Shown here in pieces: positions 37,151-45,300 of a stretch of DNA of 64,000 bases; the stretch's first letter is position 1, and every line of letters begins with the position of its first letter. Source of the stretch: Gordonia hirsuta DSM 44140 = NBRC 16056. GTDB lineage: Bacteria; Actinomycetota; Actinomycetes; Mycobacteriales; Mycobacteriaceae. A program made the translations under genes and the position numbers. Where the stretch lies: the NCBI RefSeq assembly GCF_000333015.1, contig NZ_BANT01000012.1, positions 1 through 64,000 on the forward strand, written 5' to 3'. Under the pieces are notes generated by a model. The model did not search any database. It was not told the DNA's origin and saw only the letters and a program-made list of their open reading frames with translations.

Positions 37151-38134
37151 ATGGCCGGGTCGAAAGGATACGCACCGGCGGTCCGTAGGGGCGGTGGCCG
37201 CAGGCGTCGCGTCAGCGTCCTGCTGGTCCTGCTCTTGCTTGTGTGCGTGCCGGCGACACTGGCGGCAGTGTTACCCGACCGCAAGGGCGCAGAGATCGGT
37301 GATCAGTTCGAGACGGCCGCGGACCGTCTGGACGAGGCGCTCGAGTGGGCCGCCGACCGCGGGTCACGGGTCTGGCTGCTGCTGACGGACCGCCAGACGG
37401 GTCGTCAGGTCGGCGTCGGACAGGACGAGCCGATTCTGACCGCTTCGATCGCCAAACTCTTCATCGCCTCCGAGCTGGCCTTGCGTGATGTCCACGGTGA
37501 GCGTGCCGGCTTCCTCGACGACGAGGCGCAACTGAGCCTGATGTTGTCCGAATCGGACGACTTCACCGCCACCATGCTCTGGGAGCAGCTGGGTGGATCC
37601 GACCTGGTCGGGGCGGTCGCGTCTCGCTACGGCCTGACCCGGACGCAGCCGCCGGGGGATGGGCTGTGGTGGCACACGCAGACCACGCCCTCGGACATCG
37701 TTGCCTTCTACAACCAGTTGCTCGACGAACGCGGCGCCGGTACCTGGGGCGAACCCGGTGACTCCTGGGCCGACCGGATCCTGGACCACCTGCGCCACTG
37801 GGCCGCGACCGGTACCGACGGATACGCCCAGGGATTCGGGCTGCCCGCGGTGCTGGGCCCCGAGCAGCCGGTGGCGCTGAAACAGGGCTGGATGTGCTGC
37901 GTCGCAGCCCAATGGATCCACTTGACCACCGGCGTCTTCGGCCCGGACGAGCGGTACATCCTCGTGGCACAGGTCGCCGAAGACGTGCAGTACTCAGACG
38001 GTGCGACCGAACTCCCGCAGACATCCGAATTCATCGACGACGACGACGAGAGCGCTGTCCACGCGCGCGAGACGGTGACCGGCGTCGTAGCACGGCTGCT
38101 ACCGGCCGCCGCTGCCGCCGACCCACTGGGGTGA
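37151..38134 (+). CDS. Class A beta-lactamase-like serine hydrolase, membrane-anchored or secreted
   Basis: 327 aa. A basic N-terminus (RRGGGRRRR) leads into a hydrophobic segment at about 21-40, a signal anchor or signal peptide. The penicillin-recognising fold follows, with nucleophile S99 and K102 in TASIAKLF and an SxD-like motif in LSESDDFTATM. A convincing KTG motif is not obvious (KQGWMC is a candidate), so true beta-lactamase activity is doubtful; a peptidase or transpeptidase-like role at the envelope is as likely. The C-terminal part is acidic (EFIDDDDES). Confidence 0.75.
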   Translation: MAGSKGYAPAVRRGGGRRRRVSVLLVLLLLVCVPATLAAVLPDRKGAEIGDQFETAADRLDEALEWAADRGSRVWLLLTDRQTGRQVGVGQDEPILTASIAKLFIASELALRDVHGERAGFLDDEAQLSLMLSESDDFTATMLWEQLGGSDLVGAVASRYGLTRTQPPGDGLWWHTQTTPSDIVAFYNQLLDERGAGTWGEPGDSWADRILDHLRHWAATGTDGYAQGFGLPAVLGPEQPVALKQGWMCCVAAQWIHLTTGVFGPDERYILVAQVAEDVQYSDGATELPQTSEFIDDDDESAVHARETVTGVVARLLPAAAAADPLG

Positions 38135-38166
38135 GGGCGGCGCGCGGCGCGCGACCGGCGCGGCGA

Positions 38167-38172
38167 TAGACT
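38167..38172 (+). promoter_or_regulatory. -10 hexamer TAGACT for guaA
   Basis: TAGACT is followed by seven bases and GTG 38180; no ribosome site is present, so the guaA mRNA may be leaderless. Confidence 0.45.
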
Positions 38173-38179
38173 GACGCGC

Positions 38180-39766
38180 GTGACGGAAACCTCGGCTGAC
38201 CACCCGCGCCCTGTCCTCGTCGTCGACTTCGGAGCTCAGTACTCGCAGCTCATCGCTCGACGGGTGCGCGAGGCGCGCATCTACTCCGAAGTGATCGCCC
38301 ACGATGCTGCACTCGAGGAGTTTCTCGCGAAGGATCCGGCGGCGATCATCCTGTCCGGCGGACCGTCGTCGGTCTACGCCGAGGACGCCCCGGCACTGGA
38401 CCCGCAGCTGCTGGAACAGGGCATTCCGGTTTTCGGAATCTGCTACGGCTTTCAGAAGATGACCGACGCGCTCGGCGGTACGGTCGCCAACACCGGCGGC
38501 CGCGAATTCGGGCGCACCATGCTGGAGGTGACCGGCGACGGCGGCGTCCTGCATCACGGTCTGACGCAGACGCAGCCGGTGTGGATGAGCCACAACGACG
38601 CCGTCCAGGAAGCGCCCGCCGGATTCACCGTCACCGCCTCCACCCCGGGGGCCCCGGTCGCCGCCTTCGAGAGCGTGCAGCGCCGCATGGCCGGCGTCCA
38701 GTACCACCCGGAGGTGATGCACACCCCGCACGGCCAGGAGGTGCTCACCCGCTTCCTGTACGAGATCGCCGGACTGAAGCCGACCTGGACCGCGGCGAAC
38801 ATCGCCGAATCGCTGATCGCCGACATCAAGGCCCAGGTGGGCGACGACGGCCTGGCGATCTGCGGCCTGTCCGGCGGCGTCGACTCCGCCGTCGCCGCGG
38901 CCCTGGTGCAGCGCGCCATCGGTGATCGCCTCACCTGCGTCTTCGTCGACCACGGTCTGCTGCGGGCCGGGGAGCGCGAACAGGTGCAGACCGATTTCGT
39001 GGCCGCCACCGGCGCTCGCCTGGTGACCGTCGACGCCGAGGAGACGTTCCTGACCGAGCTGGCCGGTGTCTCCGATCCGGAGACCAAGCGCAAGATCATC
39101 GGCCGCGAGTTCATCCGCTCGTTCGAGGGCGCCGTCTCCGAGGTCCTCGGTGACAAGGCCGAAAGCGGCCAGAAGGTCGACTTCCTGGTCCAGGGCACCC
39201 TGTACCCCGATGTCGTCGAATCCGGCGGCGGCGCGGGCACCGCGAACATCAAGAGTCACCACAACGTCGGCGGTCTGCCCGAGGATCTGGAGTTCGAGCT
39301 CGTCGAACCGCTGCGTCTGCTGTTCAAGGACGAGGTCCGCGCGGTGGGCCGCGAACTCGGTCTGCCCGAGGAGATCGTCGCCCGTCAGCCGTTCCCGGGT
39401 CCGGGTCTGGGCATCCGCATCGTCGGTGATATCACCAAGGAGCGGCTCGACCTGCTGCGCAAGGCCGACCTGATCGCGCGCGAGGAACTGTCGGCCGCCG
39501 GCCTGGACGGTCAGATCTGGCAGTGCCCGGTGGTGCTGCTGGCCGACGTCCGCAGCGTCGGCGTTCAGGGCGACAGCCGCACCTACGGTCATCCGATCGT
39601 GCTGCGCCCGGTGTCGTCGGAGGATGCGATGACCGCCGACTGGACCCGGATCCCGTATGAGGTGCTCGCGACCATCTCCACCCGCATCACCAACGAGGTC
39701 CCCGATGTGAATCGGGTCGTGCTGGATGTGACCAGCAAGCCGCCGGGCACCATCGAATGGGAGTGA
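38180..39766 (+). CDS. guaA: GMP synthase (glutamine-hydrolysing)
   Basis: Converts XMP to GMP using ATP and glutamine, the step after GuaB2. The 528 aa protein has a class I amidotransferase domain (about 1-205: LSGGPSSVY, catalytic Cys in [10 protein letters not shown], His/Glu in QYHPEVMHT), an ATP pyrophosphatase domain with the PP loop [15 protein letters not shown], and the C-terminal dimerisation domain ending [10 protein letters not shown]. The GTG start lies seven bases after a -10 hexamer. Full length and intact. Confidence 0.98.
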   Translation: MTETSADHPRPVLVVDFGAQYSQLIARRVREARIYSEVIAHDAALEEFLAKDPAAIILSGGPSSVYAEDAPALDPQLLEQGIPVFGICYGFQKMTDALGGTVANTGGREFGRTMLEVTGDGGVLHHGLTQTQPVWMSHNDAVQEAPAGFTVTASTPGAPVAAFESVQRRMAGVQYHPEVMHTPHGQEVLTRFLYEIAGLKPTWTAANIAESLIADIKAQVGDDGLAICGLSGGVDSAVAAALVQRAIGDRLTCVFVDHGLLRAGEREQVQTDFVAATGARLVTVDAEETFLTELAGVSDPETKRKIIGREFIRSFEGAVSEVLGDKAESGQKVDFLVQGTLYPDVVESGGGAGTANIKSHHNVGGLPEDLEFELVEPLRLLFKDEVRAVGRELGLPEEIVARQPFPGPGLGIRIVGDITKERLDLLRKADLIAREELSAAGLDGQIWQCPVVLLADVRSVGVQGDSRTYGHPIVLRPVSSEDAMTADWTRIPYEVLATISTRITNEVPDVNRVVLDVTSKPPGTIEWE

Positions 39767-39793
39767 GCCGGTTGCGGCCGGCCGAGGGCTCTC

Positions 39794-39799
39794 TAGGCT
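39794..39799 (+). promoter_or_regulatory. -10 hexamer TAGGCT for the small gene after guaA
   Basis: TAGGCT ends six bases before ATG 39806, again the spacing of a leaderless start. Confidence 0.4.
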
Positions 39800-39805
39800 G
39801 AGGGC

Positions 39806-40153
39806 ATGGCGCTTCCGGAGCACTGGATTCCGCACCGCAGATCAGACGGCGAAGTGATCGGCTGGATCGATCTGGAATCGGCCGGGCCCGCGGTCCAGCC
39901 GATCGATCGGCTCGGGCGCCCCTTGTCGCCGGTCAACGACTGGAACGACGCAGAAGAGGCACTGGAGGCCATCGGATTAGGCTTCCTGACGCACCGATTC
40001 GCCTACCGCGATCAGGTGGTCCGGATCCGGCAGGTCTACGACGATCGGGTGATCGTGACGACCGCCCTCACCGATGCCGTCGGCGATGTGGGCGACGAGT
40101 TCACACTGGCCTTCCCAGTCGGCGATGAACTGGTCGAATCACCTGAACCCTGA
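39806..40153 (+). CDS. Small conserved protein of unknown function
   Basis: 115 aa soluble protein, mostly beta-strand: HWIPHRRSDGEVIGWIDLES, PIDRLGRPLSPVNDWNDAEEALEAIGLGFL and a C-terminal strand pair FTLAFPVGDEL. It looks like a single small beta-rich domain with a short helix. I do not recognise it by name. Its reading frame has normal codon use, a start six bases after TAGGCT, and a clean stop 40 bases before the convergent oxidoreductase gene, so it is very probably real. Confidence 0.65.
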   Translation: MALPEHWIPHRRSDGEVIGWIDLESAGPAVQPIDRLGRPLSPVNDWNDAEEALEAIGLGFLTHRFAYRDQVVRIRQVYDDRVIVTTALTDAVGDVGDEFTLAFPVGDELVESPEP

Positions 40154-40193
40154 CCAGCAGAAACGCGGGGGATCGGTTCTTCGGCAGTGCGAG

Positions 40194-40943
40194 TCACAGG
40201 GTCGCGAGCCACCGCTTCACGGTGGTAGAGGTAATCACATCGGCCGGGTCGGGAATCAGGCTCCCGTCGGTCAGACCGGGGCCGCCGAAGCGGAGACTGA
40301 ACACCTTGCCCTTGCGGCCGAGGGCCTTCCTGGCCTGCCGGGCCACGTCGAGCAGGTCCATCCGTTCGGGGCCGCGGACCTGGATGCTCGCCGCACCGGC
40401 GAAGGAGGCGCCCAGAGCGACGTCGACGATCACGTCGGCGCCGTCGTCGGCGGCCAGCGGAGCGGTGACCATGTGCGGCATCATCGCCAGCGGACCGAGG
40501 GCGAACTGCTCGGACATGGTCAGGGCCAGTTCGAACCACTGGGTCGTGTGCACGATGGTGAGTTGCTCGCCGAGCTTTTCGCGGTACACCTGTTCCTGCC
40601 GGGCCTTGCCCTTGTAGTAGCCCATCTTGGCGTTGACGGCCGGATCGCTGGCGTTGCTGATCGAGAGCAGGACCACCCGGGCCCCGGCGGCCTTGGCGGC
40701 GTCGGCGATGTTCGCTGCGGTCTGCTCGAAGAAGGCGACGGCCTTGGCTTCGGTGGCGGCGGCCACGTTGAGGCAGTCGATCACCACATCGGCGCCGTCG
40801 ACTGCCGCGGTCAGCCCCTCACTGGTGGCCGCGTCCACACCGGTGGCCCGATGTGCTCGCACCACCTGGGCCCCGCGTCGTTCGAGCCGGTCGGCCACCC
40901 GCCGGCCCATGGCCCCACCTGCACCGATCACGACGATCTTCAT
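40194..40943 (-). CDS. NAD(P)-binding NmrA-like oxidoreductase
   Basis: 249 aa atypical SDR: IVVIGAGGAMGRRVADRLERRG at the N-terminus, then ADVVIDCLNVA, ARVVLLSISNAS and the C-terminal RKALGRKGKVFSLRFGGPGL. Such proteins bind NAD(P)H and act as reductases or redox-sensing regulators; substrate unknown. GGAAG lies just upstream of ATG 40943. It is convergent with the preceding small gene and lies upstream of the PspC set, on the opposite strand to guaA. Confidence 0.82.
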   Translation of the reverse strand: MKIVVIGAGGAMGRRVADRLERRGAQVVRAHRATGVDAATSEGLTAAVDGADVVIDCLNVAAATEAKAVAFFEQTAANIADAAKAAGARVVLLSISNASDPAVNAKMGYYKGKARQEQVYREKLGEQLTIVHTTQWFELALTMSEQFALGPLAMMPHMVTAPLAADDGADVIVDVALGASFAGAASIQVRGPERMDLLDVARQARKALGRKGKVFSLRFGGPGLTDGSLIPDPADVITSTTVKRWLATL

Positions 40944-40982
40944 ACTTCCGTTGTACTCTTGTCGCCGCGCCGGTGGAAGAGG

Positions 40983-41174
40983 TCAACCCCGGCGGATACC
41001 GCTGACGATCAGCAGCACCCCGGCCAGCAGCCCCAGCGCCAGCAGGATCCAGGGCAGCACGGGCAGGTCCGGCAGATCCGGTCCGCCGGTCAGTCCCCAG
41101 CCGGCGACCCCCAGGGCGATCAGCCCGGTGATCGCCAGTGCGGGGGAGCGGCGCGTGACTTCGCTGTTCATCAC
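40983..41174 (-). CDS. Small membrane protein encoded with the PspC protein
   Basis: 63 aa with two hydrophobic helices at about 11-30 (ALAITGLIALGVAGWGL) and 38-60 (VLPWILLALGLLAGVLLIVSGI). Function unknown. Its ATG overlaps the stop of the upstream PspC gene (41171-41174, ATGA), so the two are co-translated; it is likely an accessory subunit of the envelope-stress module. Confidence 0.7.
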   Translation of the reverse strand: MMNSEVTRRSPALAITGLIALGVAGWGLTGGPDLPDLPVLPWILLALGLLAGVLLIVSGIRRG

Positions 41175-42460
41175 TTCATCTCCACGGTGCCCAGGCCCAG
41201 CCGGGCCTCGATGGTCAGGATCGGTCCGTCCTCGTCTGCGCCGACGATTCCGGCGGGGCAGGTGAAATCGCCGATGGTGGTATGACAGCGGGTCTGCACC
41301 CGTGCGCGGTCGGGGAGGGTCACCTTGATATCGCCGATTCCCTGGTCGATCGTGATCGTCTGGTCATGGGTCAGCCCGTCCAGGCGGCGCAGATCGAGTT
41401 TGGTGGAGCCGATGGTCAATGAGTACTGATCCTGCAACTGCGACTGTGCACTGATCTCGTAGGCCCGCTCGCCGATCCCGCCGCGGGGGACCGACCAGTC
41501 CGTCGCCGTCATCAGCGTGGCGACGACGACGATCGCGCCGACCAGCAGACTCAACGGGATCAGACCGTCGGCGTGGGTGCCCTCGGAACGACGCTGCGAG
41601 GCCGCGACCAGCATGCCGACAGCCAGCACGATCAACGCCAGGCTCGCGATCCGTCCGACGGTGAACCACTGCGCCCCCAGCAGATTCGCCAGGGTGCCGG
41701 CCACGGCCACCAGGATCGCCAGACCGGTCACGATCGGGGTGAGCGGAGACTTGGGCTTGCCGGCCGGAACCGGTTCGGGGGCCGGCGGCGGCTCGGGGAG
41801 ATCCCAGGCGAACGGTGCCACGCCCAGCGGATCCCAGCGCGGTGGGAGCGAGGACTCGGCTGCCTCGGCCGGACCGGGAGTCGACGACGACGCGGCGGCC
41901 GCCGGGGGCACCGGGGCGGTCGGCGGAGCGTCGTCGTCCGTCACCGTCACCGCCGCGTCGGCGCCGGTTCCGTCCGGGGCGATCGGGGTGCGCTGGTACA
42001 GCAGCCACCAGCCGGCCAGCATCAGGATCGTTCCGAGGACGCCGCCGCCGCTCCACAGGCGATCGCTGCCCAGATTGCTCACCACGACGATCGTCAGTAC
42101 GACCAGCAGGGTGACTTTGGGCCAGGTCCAGCCACCCCCGTCCGCCCCGAACCACTGCGCCGCTTCTGACTGCGCCTTTCCCGACTGCGCCGTTCCGGAT
42201 CGGTCCCCGGTCGTCTCCGCGGTATCCGGCGACCGGTCCGCGGCCTGCCGTGACTGCGACGGCAGCGTGAACGCCGCCGCCAGGTACAACACGAGACCGG
42301 CCCCGCCGAAGAGGGTGGACACGGCGAACGCGACCCGCACCAGCGTCGGATCGACGTCGTAGCGGGCGCCGAATCCGGCGCACACACCGGCGACTTTGCG
42401 GCCGCGGCGCGGGCGCACAGGCCTGGTCGCCCATAGATCGGACAGTGTCGTGGAGTTCAT
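41171..42460 (-). CDS. PspC-domain membrane protein with LiaF-like C-terminal domain
   Basis: 429 aa. The N-terminal PspC domain (about 15-75) has KVAGVCAGFGARYDVDPTLVRVAFAVSTLFGG. Further membrane segments follow near 115-150 and 245-320, with a Pro/Ala-rich cytoplasmic or periplasmic linker (about 160-235). The C-terminal part DLRRLDGLTHDQTITIDQGIGDIKVTLPDRARV resembles the toast-rack/LiaF C-terminal domain. In LiaF systems such a protein restrains a partner sensor kinase until envelope stress. ATG 42460 is chosen; the open frame to 44080 is antisense to the kinase. It is divergent from the PspC kinase gene. Confidence 0.85.
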   Translation of the reverse strand: MNSTTLSDLWATRPVRPRRGRKVAGVCAGFGARYDVDPTLVRVAFAVSTLFGGAGLVLYLAAAFTLPSQSRQAADRSPDTAETTGDRSGTAQSGKAQSEAAQWFGADGGGWTWPKVTLLVVLTIVVVSNLGSDRLWSGGGVLGTILMLAGWWLLYQRTPIAPDGTGADAAVTVTDDDAPPTAPVPPAAAASSSTPGPAEAAESSLPPRWDPLGVAPFAWDLPEPPPAPEPVPAGKPKSPLTPIVTGLAILVAVAGTLANLLGAQWFTVGRIASLALIVLAVGMLVAASQRRSEGTHADGLIPLSLLVGAIVVVATLMTATDWSVPRGGIGERAYEISAQSQLQDQYSLTIGSTKLDLRRLDGLTHDQTITIDQGIGDIKVTLPDRARVQTRCHTTIGDFTCPAGIVGADEDGPILTIEARLGLGTVEMK

Positions 42461-42577
42461 GAGTTCATCGTCGCGCCACCGGCCGGTCGGCGACATCGGG
42501 AACAACCCTGAGATGTGCCCTGAACTCTGCGCACGAGCGTGGTGCGCCCCCGCGTGTGCATGCCAGTATCGACAGTG

Positions 42578-43849
42578 ATGGATACCGAGATCACCCGGCC
42601 GGGCCGGGCCACCCTGTACCGCCGCCACGGCGGCAAGGTGCTGTACGGCGTCGCCGGTGGGCTGGCCGATCATCTCGGTGTGGACGTGTTCCGCGTCCGG
42701 GCGGTCTTCGTGGTGCTCACCGCACTGGCCGGAGCCGGGGCTGTGGCCTATGCGCTCCTGGCCTTCTTCACACCCGCGGGCACCGATACCGTCCGGTCCG
42801 CCCCGGCGGAGCGACGGCAGGCCTACGGGCTGATCCTGGTCGGGCTGGTGGCACTGGGACTCAGTTTCGCGGTGGCGGCCAATGCCCCCGCTCAGCAGTT
42901 GATCGCGGCGATCTTCGTGCTCGGCGGCACGGCCCTGGTGTGGCGTGAGGTCGACGTCACCGGCCTCGGCGGCGGCTCGGCGCGCTCGGTGACCACCTGG
43001 CTGCGGCTGCTGATCGGAGCGGTTCTGGTGATCGGCGGCCTGACGGTGATGGTGCTGGCCGGCGGCTCGGTGTTCGCCGGTATCAACACCACCGTGCTGG
43101 CGGTGCTGGCAACGCTGGTCGGGGTCGTGGTGCTGACCGTTCCGCTCTGGATGCGGCTGCTGCGCGCCCTGGACGCCGAACGCGCGGCCCGCATCCGCAA
43201 CGACGAACGCGAGGAGATCGCCTCGCATCTGCACGACTCGGTGCTGCAGACCCTCGCGCTGATCCAGAAGCAGTCCGGCGATCCCGATACCGTCGCGCGG
43301 CTGGCCCGGCGGCAGGAACGCGAGCTGCGCGCCTGGCTGTTCGGTGACCCCGCCCAGCGGCGGGAGTCGTTCGCCGCGGCGATCGCGGCGCTGGCCGCCG
43401 AAGTGGAACAGAGCTACGACATCGAGTTCGAGACGGTCACCGTCGGCGACATCGGCCCCGACGAACTGCGGGATGCCCAGTGGGCCCGTGCCGCATCGTC
43501 GTTGCTGGCGGCCACCCGCGAGGCCATGGTCAACGCCGCCAAACACTCGGGAGTGCAGACGGTGGACGTGTACGCCGAGGTCTCCGACGAGGCGGTGGAG
43601 GTGTTCGTCCGGGACCGCGGGTGCGGCTTCGAACCCGAGGCCGTCGACGACGACCGGCAGGGCATCACCGGCTCCATTCGCGGCCGGATGGAGCGGGCGG
43701 GCGGCCGGGCCGCGATCGCCTCGGCACCCGGGCGCGGCACGAATGTGACGTTGACGCTGCCGCGCACATTCGGCGCGGTCCGGGCCGACGACGAGGATAC
43801 TCAGGGAGTCGGGCACGGCGCCCGGACCGGATCGGAGGAACCGGCATGA
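42578..43849 (+). CDS. PspC-domain sensor histidine kinase (NarL/LiaS type)
   Basis: 423 aa. It has a PspC domain at about 12-65 (KVLYGVAGGLADHLGVDVFRVRAVFVVL) and further membrane helices to about residue 195. The HisKA_3 dimerisation helix has the phospho-accepting H219 in EEIASHLHDSVLQT, and the HATPase domain has REAMVNAAKHSG and the GRMERAGGRAAI segment. ATG 42578 is used; GTG 42575 is one codon earlier. Its stop overlaps the response-regulator start. With the divergent PspC/LiaF-like protein it forms a complete envelope-stress sensing set. Confidence 0.93.
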   Translation: MDTEITRPGRATLYRRHGGKVLYGVAGGLADHLGVDVFRVRAVFVVLTALAGAGAVAYALLAFFTPAGTDTVRSAPAERRQAYGLILVGLVALGLSFAVAANAPAQQLIAAIFVLGGTALVWREVDVTGLGGGSARSVTTWLRLLIGAVLVIGGLTVMVLAGGSVFAGINTTVLAVLATLVGVVVLTVPLWMRLLRALDAERAARIRNDEREEIASHLHDSVLQTLALIQKQSGDPDTVARLARRQERELRAWLFGDPAQRRESFAAAIAALAAEVEQSYDIEFETVTVGDIGPDELRDAQWARAASSLLAATREAMVNAAKHSGVQTVDVYAEVSDEAVEVFVRDRGCGFEPEAVDDDRQGITGSIRGRMERAGGRAAIASAPGRGTNVTLTLPRTFGAVRADDEDTQGVGHGARTGSEEPA

Positions 43850-44502
43850 CCTATCGGGTGTATCTGGTCGACGACCACGCGGTCTTCCGCTCCGGCGTCC
43901 GGGTCGAATTGGCCTCCGAGGACGGCATCGCGGTGATCGGGGATGCGGGGACCGTGCCGGAGGCGGTGGCCGGCATCGTCGAACACACCCCCGATGTGGT
44001 GCTGCTGGACGTGCACATGCCCGGCGGCGGCGGGGTGGCGGTGCTGCGCGGGGTGACCGATGCGCTGGGCTCGCAAGCACCGGTGTTCCTGGCGCTGTCG
44101 GTCTCCGATGCCGCCGACGACGTGATCGCCACCATCCGTGCCGGAGCCCGCGGCTATGTCACCAAGACCATCAGCGGCACCGATCTGGCCGACGCGGTGC
44201 GCCGGGTCGCCGAAGGAGATGCCGTCTTCAGCCCGCGGCTGGCCGGCTTCGTGCTCGACTCGTTCACCGGCCGCTCACCGGTGCCCGAACCTGCGCTGGA
44301 CCCGGAACTGGACTCGCTGACCCGGCGGGAACTGGAGGTGTTGCGGCTGCTCGCTCGCGGCTACACGTACCGGGAGATCGCCGAGGAGCTGTTCATCTCG
44401 GTCAAGACCGTCGAAACGCATGCCTCCAACGTGCTGCGCAAGACGCAGCAGTCCAATCGCAACGCCCTGACCCGATGGGCGGTGAACCGGCAGATCGGCT
44501 GA
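43846..44502 (+). CDS. NarL/LuxR-family response regulator
   Basis: 218 aa. The receiver domain has D9/D10, phosphorylated D55 in PDVVLLDVHMPGG, and the switch KT near 105 (YVTKTI). The C-terminal LuxR helix-turn-helix is LTRRELEVLRLLARGYTYREIAEELFISVKTVETHASNVLRK. ATG 43846 overlaps the kinase stop (ATGA). It is the expected output of the adjacent PspC kinase; targets probably include the divergent PspC gene, by analogy with LiaR. Confidence 0.94.
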   Translation: MTYRVYLVDDHAVFRSGVRVELASEDGIAVIGDAGTVPEAVAGIVEHTPDVVLLDVHMPGGGGVAVLRGVTDALGSQAPVFLALSVSDAADDVIATIRAGARGYVTKTISGTDLADAVRRVAEGDAVFSPRLAGFVLDSFTGRSPVPEPALDPELDSLTRRELEVLRLLARGYTYREIAEELFISVKTVETHASNVLRKTQQSNRNALTRWAVNRQIG

Positions 44503-44529
44503 TCAGCGGCGATGGGGAGAGTCAGTCTG

Positions 44530-45222
44530 TCAGTCCTCGTCTTCTGATTCTTCAGGGTCTTCTGATTCTTCAGGGTCTTCTGATTCTTCAGGTTCGGGCT
44601 CGCCGGGTTCGGGCTCTGGCTCGGTCGGCTCTGGCTCGGTCGGCTCGGACGCGGCCGGTTCGGGCCGTGGGGCGGGCTGCCGGCCCCGGTCGATGGAGAT
44701 CCGGATCCGCAATCGCAGCGGCCGGAGCGTCAGTGCGGTACCGGCGCACAACAGCGCCAGCAGACTCAGTCCGACGATCACGAAACTCAGTACCGGCACG
44801 GACAGGAAGTCCCGGCCCATCAGATCGGCCAGGTTGCGTCCGCCGATCTCGGTGATGAAGTCGCCGATCAGCCAGCTCGGTCGGGCCAGCGCCGTGATCG
44901 GCACCGTCAGGGCGGCCAGTGCCGCGACGGCGGCGAGCCACAACAGCCATATCGTGCTGCCGCCGGCAGACGGTGCGGTCCGCAGCAGAACCAACGCCGC
45001 CGCCAGTGCCAGGACTGCGGCGGCGATCACCCACCAGCCGTACGGATGCGGACCGACGTCCCGTAGCGCGAGGCTCTCGTCGGAGGTGCTGCCGAGCCCG
45101 TTCCAGCCCGCCGGAGTACCCAGCGGGGTGAGGACGACCCAGGGCAGCAGCGTGGTTCCGATGGTGAGAACCGCGACCATCCCGATGGCGAACGAGTAGA
45201 GACGACGCTGGTGTTGCTGCAC
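44530..45222 (-). CDS. Hypothetical membrane protein with acidic repeat tail
   Basis: 230 aa with four hydrophobic segments near 8-33, 63-82, 90-112 and 140-165. The tail from about residue 180 is almost only Glu, Pro, Ser and Asp (EPTEPEPTEPEPEPGEPEPEE, then three ESEDPE units). I do not recognise the family. The last 18 codons use A/T-ending triplets (GAA, TCA, CCT) unlike the rest of the window. Divergent from the kinase gene at 45301. Confidence 0.65.
   Translation of the reverse strand: MQQHQRRLYSFAIGMVAVLTIGTTLLPWVVLTPLGTPAGWNGLGSTSDESLALRDVGPHPYGWWVIAAAVLALAAALVLLRTAPSAGGSTIWLLWLAAVAALAALTVPITALARPSWLIGDFITEIGGRNLADLMGRDFLSVPVLSFVIVGLSLLALLCAGTALTLRPLRLRIRISIDRGRQPAPRPEPAASEPTEPEPTEPEPEPGEPEPEESEDPEESEDPEESEDED
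44540..44593 (-). repeat. Three 18-bp tandem units encoding the acidic tail
   Basis: The unit TCTTCTGATTCTTCAGGG (plus-strand reading) occurs three times, the last with one change. It is in frame and adds six residues (ESEDPE) per copy, so it could expand or contract by slippage. It is noticeably AT-richer than the surroundings. Confidence 0.85.
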
Positions 45223-45300
45223 GCACCGAATCTATCGGACCACCCGGAATGGGTTAACCTCAGTCACGGTAACGGCTGTCCAATGGAATCGGGAGGACCC

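Noticed and set aside
41171-44080. A 969-codon open frame on the minus strand
   Set aside because: Only the last 429 codons (from ATG 42460) encode the PspC/LiaF-like protein; the rest is antisense to the PspC kinase and regulator, which have clear motifs and coupled starts.
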